From Anaeromyces robustus (Eukaryota; Neocallimastigomycota; Neocallimastigomycetes; Neocallimastigales; Neocallimastigaceae), in NCBI GenBank assembly GCA_002104895.1, contig MCFG01000613.1, positions 1 to 23,451 on the forward strand: a stretch of DNA of 23,451 nt. The letters run 5' to 3'. The position numbers and the translations under genes were made by a program. Below are positions 1 through 8,900 of this stretch, piece after piece. The notes under the pieces are model-generated. The model did not search any database. It was not told the DNA's origin and saw nothing but the letters and a program-made list of their open reading frames with translations. Every line of letters begins with the position of its first letter. Position 1 is the first letter of the stretch.

Positions 1-787
1 TTTAAACTTTTCCTTTTCTATCTAATCTATTACAAATACTAATAATTATGAATAATCAATAAAACACAAATAATATTAAATTTACACCATTCTAAATTAT
101 TTTTTATATTTTATTTTTATTTTTATTTTTCATTTATTTTTTATTACATTATTTTTTTTAATTTATTTCTACATTTTTTTTTTTATTATTCTAAAATTAA
201 AATTAGCTAAATGTAGTCCTTTACATTTCACCTACCTAAAATAATATAATTAAGAAAAAAATATTATTAACATTATATTCTTAAAGTATAATTATTATAT
301 TTTATTATAATTATTATTATTAAAGTCAGATAGCTATTTTAAATCTTTAGACATTAAACTTTAATCCAACTATAATTTTTTACCATAATAAAATTACAAC
401 TACAAAATAAGAAAATAACAAAGTTAAATCCTTATTTTATAATTATAATTTTATTTTTAACTGGTAAAAAATTATAGTATTCATAAAGTTCTCCATAATT
501 TTTCATTAAGCTTTAAAACGGTGAATAAAAGAAAACCTTTCATTCGGTGTTTCTCCCCTTACTGAAAAAAAACAGAAGTCTTACATAGAATGGATTTAAC
601 TAATTGTCATCATGATAATAATGCAATTTTTAATTATTTTAAAATACAAGATAAATTACCTAAAATAAAATTATAAAATAATATAGAATTATTAATATCA
701 ACTTATTTTATATTAAAAATATATATATTTCTTTTTATTGTCATGATTTTTAAAAATAAAAAGAAAATATCTTTTTTAATATATTTT
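1..787. other. A/T-rich intergenic DNA with a fold-back and one structured island
   Basis: No convincing coding sequence is visible; stop codons are dense in all frames. Besides the fold-back at 369-478 (listed separately), a slightly GC-richer island runs from about 500 to 600. At 515-561 it can fold as AAAC/GTTT, a symmetric GGT/GGT internal loop, GAAT/ATTC and AAAG/CTTT. I could not assign it to any RNA family. A 7-bp hairpin (AAATGTA...TACATTT) lies near 208-228. Confidence 0.5.
369..478. repeat. 110-bp fold-back (MITE-like inverted repeat)
   Basis: The arms 369-385 (ACTATAATTTTTTACCA) and 462-478 are perfect 17-bp inverted complements. Inside them, ATAAAATTA pairs with TAATTTTAT and AAAATAAG with CTTATTTT, so nearly the whole 110 bp can form one hairpin. 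No open frame and no clear target-site duplication is visible. It could be a small non-autonomous DNA element (MITE), a hairpin RNA or a transcription-end structure. The A/T bias raises the chance of fortuitous pairing, but 17 uninterrupted pairs plus nested pairing is more than expected. Confidence 0.5.
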
Positions 788-883
788 AATAATTATGATC
801 AGAACAACTTGTCCACATAGTCTTTTCAGTCAGGGATAACTTTAATTAGATACTAGGTATCAGTCATCATATTAATAATTATT
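788..883 (-). ncRNA. C/D-box snoRNA, predicted 25S rRNA 2'-O-methylation guide
   Basis: Read on the minus strand this is a textbook C/D snoRNA. It has a perfect C box ATGATGA (864-870), a D box CTGA (799-802) and a closing terminal stem in which AATAATTAT (788-796) pairs with ATAATTATT (875-883). Two abutting internal CTGA motifs (826-833) can serve as D'. With D' at 826-829, the upstream guide is complementary to CAGGGATAACT (831-841 as read on plus), which is identical over 11 nt to the universally conserved 25S/28S segment ACAGGGAUAACUGG near the peptidyl-transferase centre. By the D+5 rule the methylated base would be the middle G of GGG. From memory this resembles the yeast snR38 site (Gm2815), but I could not align it. 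The D-box guide (AGTTGTT) has only a 7-nt possible rRNA match. The island is GC-richer than its surroundings, as structured RNA is in A/T-rich genomes. Confidence 0.8.
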
Positions 884-1776
884 AAAACATAATATTAAAA
901 AAAGAATATTTTCTTTTTCTACTATTGATCTATTTATAAATACCTTTTATTTTATCAAAAGCAATTTATTTCTTATTTTTTAAATTTTTTCTTATTAAAC
1001 TTTTATAAAAATTATTATATATTCATAATTAATATTTTATAATTTTTTGTTAAGAGTGAATAACATAAAAAAAAAAAATAATACAATATATTAAATAAAA
1101 TTTTTATAACTAATTAATGATTGGGTATTTTTTATTAGTCCAATCAAAAAATAAATAGATGAATAAATATTAAAAAGTAAATAAATCAATATATAATAAT
1201 AAATAGATGAATTATAAATAACTAAATAAATTATTGATCATTTTATAAGAAAAGTATAGTATTTGTTTTTTATCCAAAAAGTTTTAAAAAATATATGAAA
1301 ATATGAAAAAATAAAAAATAAATATAATAAATTATAATAAAGTTAAAGTTATTGTTAATTTGTTTTATTATATATATTTTAATATTTATTTTTTATTTAT
1401 ATTTGTTTTATTTTTATTATTTATTTTATTTTATTTTATTTAGTACTATTTTTATTTATTATTATTTAATTGTTATATTAAAAAATATAATATAAATAAA
1501 AATATAAAGAATTAATATTTTTATTTATATTATATTTTAACATGACAAGTATTATACATTATATTATATAATATTATATATACTTCTATTCTCATATATT
1601 ATTATAAAAGTTTATATCAGTATATTATAATATATAATTTAAGAAAGATAAAATATTTAGTATTATCTGTATATGGTATTTAATATATTATAATACATAT
1701 TTTTAAGAAATATAAAATATTTAGTATATCTTACAATTTACTTATAATATATATTATATATATATTTTTTTAAAAA
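884..1776. other. A/T-rich intergenic DNA, no gene seen
   Basis: This stretch is made of short A/T repeats with no open frame of note. The only non-A/T signal is an inverted pair of CCAAT boxes, TGATTGG at 1118-1124 and CCAATCA at 1140-1146. That could be a promoter element of the HAP/NF-Y type, but no gene follows nearby. Confidence 0.5.
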
Positions 1777-2392
1777 AAGATAGAGAATGCTGTATATTTA
1801 GTTTTTTTTTTTTTATTTTTTATTTTTCTCTAAGTTTTCATCTTTTCTTTTATTATAATTATTTTTTCTATTATTATTATTAGGTATTAAAAAGATAGAA
1901 AATGCTGTATATTTAGTTTTTTTTTATTTTTTATTTTTCTCTAAGTTTTCATCTTTTCTTTTATTATAATTATTTTTTCTATTATTATTATTAGGTATTA
2001 AAAAGATAGAAAATGCTGTATATTTAGTTTTTTTTTATTTTATTTTTTTCTAAGTTTTCATTTTTTCTTTTATTATAATTATTTTTTTTATTATTATTAG
2101 GTATTAAAAAGATAGAAAATGCTGTATATTTAGTTTTTTTTTATTTTATTTTTTTCTAAGTTTTCATTTTTTCTTTTATTATAATTATTTTTTTTATTAT
2201 TATTAGGTATTAAAAAGATAGAAAATGCTGTATATTAAAATTCATTTTATTTTATTTTTTTTAAGTTTTAGTTTTTTCTATATTATTATTATTTTATATT
2301 ATTATTATTATTTTTAAGTTTTTACTTTTTTATAATATTTTATTATTATTATTATGTATTAAAAAGATAGAGAATGCTATATATATATATAT
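1777..2392. repeat. Six-copy ~110-bp tandem array 3' of the cyclase gene
   Basis: A block containing AAAAAGATAGARAATGCTRT recurs with GATAG starting at 1779, 1894, 2005, 2111, 2217 and 2366, giving spacings of 115, 111, 106, 106 and 149. Between the blocks lie T-rich and TTA-rich filler segments (TAAGTTTTCAT, TTATTATTAGGTATT) that are also repeated. The last copy ends about 45 bp from the stop codon of the minus-strand gene at 2437, so the array sits in or just after its 3' UTR. Confidence 0.85.
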
Positions 2393-2436
2393 ATATATAA
2401 ATATGCTTATTATTATCATTATTATTATCATGTTTT

Positions 2437-3579
2437 TTATTTTTTTCGATATGGTTGAATGGCATCAAATTCACCATATTCGCATCCAATATTTTTAGCT
2501 ATTATTTCATCTATTAATTTTCCATTATGATATAATTTTATAGTTCCAGTACCATTACCACCATTCCATAATCTTGTATGTCTTTTTTCACCAGTTGGAG
2601 CTTCATAATTAAAAAGAAGCATATCCTTTTTTAAACATTCAACATTAACAATAACTTTATTTTTCCAAGTTTTTTGTTCTACATACCAAATAATTTTATC
2701 CTCTGTTTCATAACCATTAAATTTTGTTCTAGTATTAGTCCAAAATTTTGAAAAATTAAATTCAAAACATTGACCTTCATAATAAAAAGCTGATAATAAT
2801 TTTCTTGGTAAAGAAATAAAACCAATTTTTGGACGTCCACCTCCTATATCAAAAACACTATTTTCTAATTTTTTACCTGTTATTTTACTTTCTAAATTAT
2901 TAGAAGAAAGCCAAACCCATGGTGAAGTAAAATTTTTACCCCAATTTTTATCAGCATAACCATAAGAATTTTCCTTTGTAATAATATATTTTTTATGATT
3001 ATATATGACTTCACCTTCATACAATGTTTTCATACCTTCAACATGCCAAAACATTTCAAAAAGTTGAAGATATCTAAAAAGTTTAGAAGCACCATATCCT
3101 ACATTAAAAGGTATTATCTTTTCTATTTTTAAATTCCATTCCATACTTCCAACATCACTCATATATTCTGGGTGATTTTCTACATCATCTTTTGAAACTT
3201 TAACAGAACCTTTTGTTTCTGTTTCACTTATATAACAATTATCTGCTTCAATAGAATAAAGAGCTTTCTTATGAATTTTTATTTTATTCCAACCAAAAAA
3301 TCTGTGAAGCTGTGCGTGGTCTTCACCCCATGCACCAACTTTTACCATTAAATAGGAAGGTTTAATTCCCTTTTCTTTATTTTCTTTTAATTGACCAAAT
3401 ATTGGTTCCTCATCACCTGTTGAAGGATTACATAAAAAAAATTCAATGAAAAAAGCTTTTTCTTCACCTGTTATTTCATTTTTACCTGTGAATGAATGCC
3501 ACCACCAGTCATATCCACATTTTGCTTGACCTCTTGTTAATTGATATTCATTTCTTCTTATATCTTTTTTGTCAAACAT
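2437..3579 (-). CDS. Tocopherol-cyclase-like protein, intronless
   Basis: This 380-residue protein resembles the tocopherol cyclase family (plant VTE1, cyanobacterial SlrTC, and bacterial relatives of unknown substrate). What I see: an N-terminal GYDWWWHSFTG segment (residues ~22-32); the family-typical YADKNWG...SPWVWLSSNN block (about 208-228), matching the Y..K.WG....W.W pattern; FDIGGGRP (~243-250); and a C-terminal ENxGxEYGEF-like end with NGTGTIKLYHNG before it. There is no signal peptide or membrane helix. Tocopherol cyclases close the chromanol ring of prenylquinols, but an anaerobic fungus is not expected to make tocopherol, so the true substrate is unknown. The start is taken at the ATG at 3579; the frame extends seven codons further only through a non-ATG codon. 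The gene has no introns, unlike the receptor gene in this window, which fits acquisition from bacteria but does not prove it. The ~110-bp tandem array lies immediately 3'. Confidence 0.75.
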   Translation of the reverse strand: MFDKKDIRRNEYQLTRGQAKCGYDWWWHSFTGKNEITGEEKAFFIEFFLCNPSTGDEEPIFGQLKENKEKGIKPSYLMVKVGAWGEDHAQLHRFFGWNKIKIHKKALYSIEADNCYISETETKGSVKVSKDDVENHPEYMSDVGSMEWNLKIEKIIPFNVGYGASKLFRYLQLFEMFWHVEGMKTLYEGEVIYNHKKYIITKENSYGYADKNWGKNFTSPWVWLSSNNLESKITGKKLENSVFDIGGGRPKIGFISLPRKLLSAFYYEGQCFEFNFSKFWTNTRTKFNGYETEDKIIWYVEQKTWKNKVIVNVECLKKDMLLFNYEAPTGEKRHTRLWNGGNGTGTIKLYHNGKLIDEIIAKNIGCEYGEFDAIQPYRKK

Positions 3580-3599
3580 ATTATATATATTTAAAAACA

Positions 3600-4424
3600 A
3601 AATAAAAAAAAATATTTATAATTATATATTATTAATATTTATTTTATTTTATTTTATTTTATTTTAATTTTTAATGTTTAAATAAAAAGTAAAAAAAAAA
3701 AATAAAGAAAATAGTACATAAATAAAAACATTGTTTTAAATATCTATTATATCCATTATGTTTTAAATATCCATTATGAAATAAATATTTACTTTTATGT
3801 TACATATGATTAATATAAAATTAATATTATCACTTTTTTAATTTTTTAATTAATTAAGATTAATAGTTAGTGATTAATGATTAATTATTATTTAATTTAT
3901 TTTTATTATAATAAATATTTATACATAAATAATATTATTAAATATTATTAAATATGAAATTCTATTATAAAAAATAAAATTTTAAAATATTAATAATAAA
4001 TAATAAGCATATTTTTAGTATTTTAATATTGTAATAATAAATATTTTAAATATTTAATAATATTTAATAATTTTTCATATAATAATTTTTTCTATATTCA
4101 TATGAATTTTTTAAAAAATACATATTATATTTAATCCAATCATTATAAAAAATATATTAATTAATCCAATCATTATTAAATTTAAAAATTTTTAAAAGTA
4201 TAAGAATGTGAAATTCACACTCCCACAATTTATTTTTTATTTTCTTATTATAGGAAATAACAATAATAAATTTATTATTTAATAAACAGAAAAAAAAAAT
4301 AAAAAATAAAAAAAAAATTATTAATCAATAAAAGTATAATTATAAATAATAATAATTTATTCCATTTATTATTTATTAATAGTTATACGCGTTAATAATT
4401 TTTAAGATAAAATAAAAAATAAAA
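3600..4424. other. Intergenic spacer upstream of the cyclase gene
   Basis: Very A/T rich with no open frame. It contains a 16-bp direct repeat with a CCAAT core (listed separately) and a small palindrome GTGAAATTCAC at about 4207-4217. No other element is recognised. The promoter of the cyclase gene must lie here, but no TATA-like site can be told apart from background. Confidence 0.45.
4131..4176. promoter_or_regulatory. Paired CCAAT-containing 16-bp direct repeats
   Basis: TTAATCCAATCATTAT occurs at 4131-4146 and again at 4161-4176, exactly 30 bp apart. CCAAT is the binding core of the fungal HAP/NF-Y complex. The pair lies about 550 bp upstream of the cyclase start. A regulatory role is inference only; a local duplication would give the same pattern. 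Confidence 0.3.
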
Positions 4425-4500
4425 AATTAAAGGATGATTTCATAGTTCAACAGAAAAACAGTGTTGATTAACTTTCTTTCGCTCCTATCTGATTTGTTTT
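4425..4500 (+). ncRNA. C/D-box snoRNA-like RNA with a 14-nt 25S rRNA guide
   Basis: This GC-richer island is closed by a long A/T inverted repeat: 4409-4426 pairs perfectly with 4497-4514 over 18 bp. It has a degenerate C box ATGATTT (4434-4440) and a canonical D box CTGA (4489-4492). The 14 nt directly 5' of the D box (TCTTTCGCTCCTAT, 4475-4488) are complementary to AUAGGGGCGAAAGA of 25S/28S rRNA, with one G-U pair. That is the conserved segment preceding CUAAUCGAACCAUCUAGUAGCUGG. The D+5 rule predicts methylation of the second G of that GGGG run. A guide of this length placed exactly against a D box is unlikely by chance. The weak C box is the main doubt. The rRNA sequence is from memory. 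Confidence 0.68.
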
Positions 4501-4621
4501 TTATTTTTTATTTTATGTTAAATAAATGAATTAATCAATTAAATATAAGTTAATTGTTATAAATAAATATTATTTTATTTAAATAATATTTTATATTATA
4601 ATAATTAATTTTTAATTTTTT

Positions 4622-4718
4622 TTTTTTTGAAAGGATGTTAATCAATTTATCCTTATCTACATTGCTCGACAAGAAATTGGGTGAGGAAAAAAAATTTTCT
4701 GATCAAAAAAAAAAAAAA
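4622..4718 (+). ncRNA. Second C/D-snoRNA-like island (tentative)
   Basis: The island starts AAAGGATG, like the one 200 bp upstream, and ends with a D-box-like CTGA (4699-4702). It is bracketed by a T run (4622-4628 and before) and an A run (4705-4720) that would form the terminal stem. The C-box candidate ATGTTAA (4635-4641) is poor. Internally, ATCCTTATC (4649-4657) is complementary over 9 nt to the conserved 25S segment GGGAUAAGGAUUGG, next to a degenerate D'-like CTAC. In yeast that region carries a modification assigned, from memory, to snR190. The bases just 5' of the D box are only an A/T run. It may be a plus-strand snoRNA cluster partner of the preceding island. Confidence 0.35.
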
Positions 4719-5498
4719 AAATTTCTTTAAAAGAAACAAAATATGAAAAAAGATTGAATTTAAAAATTTTTTATTTTATTTTTATTTATTTATAATTTTA
4801 AATGTTTTTTTATTTTTTATTTTTTATTTTTTATTTTTTTATTTTTTTATTTTAATTTTTTTTATTTTATTATTGTTGTTTTTTATAATAGTGAAAATAT
4901 TTAAAATATATTTTTTTAATTTTTTTTATTTTATTATTGTTGTTTTTTATAATAGTGAAAATATTTAAAATATATTTTTTTGAAGATAATCTTTTTTTCA
5001 ATATATATATAAAAATAAAGAAATATTATATATATATGAGGAAAGAGTATGGTGTTTATAATTAATACTTTATGCTTTATCATTTACAAAATGTGTATTT
5101 ATGATACAAGTCCATAGATTTAAAACAGTATTTTATATAAAATATAAATAATATAAATATATATATATATGCTTAATGACTATTATAATATTTATTATTA
5201 TTATTTTTTTTATAAATATTGATGATATTTTTAATTTTTAATAATTAATATACATTAATAAAAATAATTATGTATTTGGTATAGTAATATTTATTCAATC
5301 CTTTTTGAATAAAATATTACGAATTTAATATTATATGAATATTCTTCATTAAAGTTAAATTATACATTGATATATATTAATATATATATGAATAATTGTT
5401 AAAAGTAAAATATATATATATATAGGTTATTGTGTAATATAAAATTAATAATTATTAAGATATGATTATAAGTATTAATTATGAATGTTTTCTTTTTC
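4719..5498. other. A/T-rich spacer with a 64-bp tandem duplication
   Basis: No gene is seen. A 64-bp segment containing TTATTGTTGTTTTTTATAAT and AGTGAAAATATTTAAAATAT is present twice head to tail, about 4854-4917 and 4918-4981, nearly without change, so the duplication is recent. Microsatellite-like TA runs fill much of the rest. Confidence 0.6.
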
Positions 5499-5846
5499 TT
5501 TTTTGAAATATATGATGCATATATATTATAATTTTATAATTATAGAATGAATTATTATTATTATTTTTTTTTTTGAAATATATATATATATATTATAATT
5601 TTATAATTATAGAATGAATTATTATTATTTTTTTTTTTTGAAATATATATATATATTATAATTTTATAATTATAGAATGAATTTTTCCTTCTTTTTTGAA
5701 ATATATATATAGATTATAATTAGAGAATGAATTTTTCCTTCTTTTTTGAAATATATATATATATATTATAATTTTATAATTATAGAATGAATTTTTCCTT
5801 CTTTTTTGAAACATATATATAGATTATAATTAGAGAATGAATTTTT

Positions 5847-5883
<37 letters not shown>
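5499..5883. repeat. Six-copy 50-70-bp tandem array ending in a 35-nt T tract
   Basis: The unit TTTTGAAATATATATAT...ATTATAATTTTATAATTATAGAATGAATT recurs, with GAAATAT (GAAACAT in the last copy) starting at 5505, 5575, 5640, 5698, 5748 and 5808. Copies 4 and 6 carry the same 8-bp internal loss (AGATTATAATTAGAGAATG), so long and short variants alternate, pointing to duplication of a two-unit block. The array runs into T35 at 5849-5883 and ends 44 bp from the stop codon of the minus-strand gene at 5927. Confidence 0.85.
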
Positions 5884-5926
5884 CATAATAATTTTTATTT
5901 ATTTTTAGTTATTTCTTTATTTATTC

Positions 5927-8900
5927 TTATTTTGAACTTTTTTTATTATTATAATTTACTCCTCCAATTAAACCTTCTCTTTTAGCTTTCTTTCTCATTT
6001 GTCTATAACTTAATTCTTTTTTCACTAATCCACAACATCTAATATGTTTTGAATAATAATCTTTTATAAAGGATTCTTTTTCATTTTCTTTCATTTCTGA
6101 AATAGATTGATATCCATATGCCCAATAGGATGGTAAATCATTACTGTGACCATGTCTATTACATACTTTATCTCCACCTCTATATAAATAAATTCCAAAT
6201 TCAGCTTTCATTTTTTCATACTTTTCTAACCAATCTTTATCAAATATTTTTTTGGCTCTTTCAATTTTATCTATATCTCTTAAACAATTTCCTTGATTCC
6301 AAATAATTTCAGCATTTTCTTTTCTTCCTGTTAATAAAATAAATAATTTTTCTTTTCTTAATGGAATATTTGCTTTGTTTTCTTCTTCTTCTTCTAATAA
6401 AGAATTAATTAAATCATTAAATCCTATTGAATCAGAATTTAAAATATTTATTTCAATTGAATTTCTTTTAATACCTTTAATTAGAGTATCAGTAAAATCA
6501 TTTATAGTATTAGTATTTAGAGATTTTTCAACAATTTCATTTTTTAAAATATTAATTTCTTCTTTTGTTTTTTTATTTTTATCTTTTTGGAATTCTTCTT
6601 GGAAAACTTTTTTAACATATTTTTTTATTTCTTTATCAAAATGTAAATTATAATATAAATCAGAAATAAGCATCTTTTTATTCGTTGAATCGCATCTACT
6701 GGCTTTATCTCTATACAAAAAGCTTTGAATAATACAATTAAATCTAAATAAATTTATATCATAATCAATTCCTAATTCCTTTTTAATAAATTCATCTGTT
6801 AATAAAGTGTCCGGTAAACTTTTCATTTTTTCAATTGGATTATTTTCATTTAATGCTGATTTGAGTAAGGTTGGTATGGCGACAATATAATCTAACCAAA
6901 ATATATTATTTATATATTTTTTCTTTGATATTTCAATATTTGGAAGATAATTATCATTAATTGGTAAATTATCATCATCTTCAAAAACAGGATTTAATTT
7001 TGTTCTGTCTTTTTCAATATCAATATTTAATAATTCAATTAAGGAATTTTTAATGAAATCATTTATTGTTTCTGGATTTTGACTTCTAATTAATTTTCTC
7101 ACATATTGATAAACTTCAAATTGATAAGTGGCTCTTATAATACTTTGTATAAAATCTTTATCCGTTTCATTTTTTTCTCTTAATATTAATTCGGTTAAAG
7201 GATAGGTCATATTTGTTATACCATTATTGGCAATATAAAGAGATCCTATATTTTTTGGTAAACTTTTTTGATTTTCAACTAATCCAATGACATATTCAAA
7301 ATGTGGTTTAGCAACCATTCTATAATTTTGAATAAAATTAATAAAAGTTCTTATATTAATTTCACTCTTATCTTTTAATAAAATTTCAATCATCTTCCAA
7401 TATCCAGCTAATATAGTATATTCATAAGTATATGGTACTTCTGAAATAATTTTTCTCATACCAATTGAAGTTGTTAATTCTAATAAATGTGGTGCATAGT
7501 TTAATAGAAATTTATGGATTCTTTCCTCTTCAAAATATGGAATACATGTACTAATTTCATTATTTTTATTACCAATTTCTCTTAAATTTTCTCCATTGGA
7601 AATTTCATAAGCAACTAAAATATCACTTAGAGAAATAAAAGTACTTGGATAAATTTTTTTTAATCGATAAGTCATTGGATCTGGATAATTTCCATCTTCT
7701 GCATAAGCAGCTACTCCAACAATGTTTAATAATTTAATAATATCATTCGCTGTCATATTATCAAATATTTCTTTATTTTCTGGTAGTTTACTTACTAATC
7801 TTATACCATCTAATGTATTACAAGTGGAATAAAAACTTTTACACAATTTATCTTCATCAATACCATCTAATTCATGAATATGTTTTGATATTTCAATGAC
7901 TTCATTTTTGGCCATTTCATCAAAATCTAAACCACTCGTTAAAGCTCTTCTTGCTAAAGCTTTTGAAGTTTTATCATTCACATCAACGTTTCTTAAATAT
8001 TCAGCTTGTTGTTTTGAATTTAGTTGAGATATCTTTTCATTATTTTTAATTTGATTCATTTTATTAACGATAGATGTTTTCTTTTTTTCTATTTGTTTAG
8101 ATATCAAAATTAATCTTGAATTTAATGAATTATCCAAATTTTTTATTTCTTCCTTAAGTGTTAATTTATTTTCAAAATCTTCAAAAAATTTTATTATTTT
8201 ATCCATTTCTTTTATGGAATTGTCTGTACCTACAACTCTTAATATTTTTAATTTTTTCAAATAAAAATCAATTTTATTTGATAAAAATGTATAATAATTC
8301 TTCAGGGTTATATCTTCCTTTAAATTAATTTTTAAAGATATATTATTATCAAGATCTATCCCATTTTCTTGGTATAAAGTATCAATTTTTAATATATTAT
8401 CACCCTTTAATAATTTATCTCCTATATCTTTTTTTAACCAAAATATATTTTCACCTTTTTTTAAATTTATTTCTTTACAGTAGTTATTCCATGGTTCAAC
8501 TTTTAAATAATCCTCTTCACATTTTAACATTATTTTATTTTCAAATCCATCACTATTAAAAAGATCTTCATATTTTTCATATATAAAATTCTCAGCTTTA
8601 ATATCTAATAATATGGGACAAGTAACATTTGAAAATTGTAAACAAGAAGAGAGCCCTCTTGTATCAGGTTGACAAGAAGACGTAAAAAATCTTATTGCCT
8701 GTGAATTAACAAGTAAATTTTTTTTTTGAATGGTATCAACAATTTCATTGGAATATTCTACTGTACTTCTTTGATCATGGAGTTCACCATCACTTATTGT
8801 TAAAATTCTTATTTTTTTATCTGAATTAATTTTTTTTAAAATTTCATTTAAATTTTCTAATGCATCTTTCATATATGTACAACCTTCAGTAGGAATATCA

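Noticed and set aside
500-620. C/D snoRNA on either strand of the 500-620 island
   Set aside because: A minus-strand ATGATGA exists at 612-618 but no CTGA follows at a suitable distance. The plus-strand CTGA at 562 has no good C box or terminal stem, and its guide matches 25S only with a mismatch.
800-860. U3 snoRNA, because of TCTTTTCAGTCAGGGAT
   Set aside because: Resemblance to the U3 box A region is on the plus strand only and is interrupted; the minus-strand C/D snoRNA explains the island better.
1777-2392. CRISPR array
   Set aside because: The spacing is irregular, the intervening DNA is itself repeated, and the genome is eukaryotic; it is an ordinary tandem repeat.
3580-3600. Seven-codon N-terminal extension of the cyclase
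   Set aside because: It would need a TTG start; the ATG at 3579 is the natural start.
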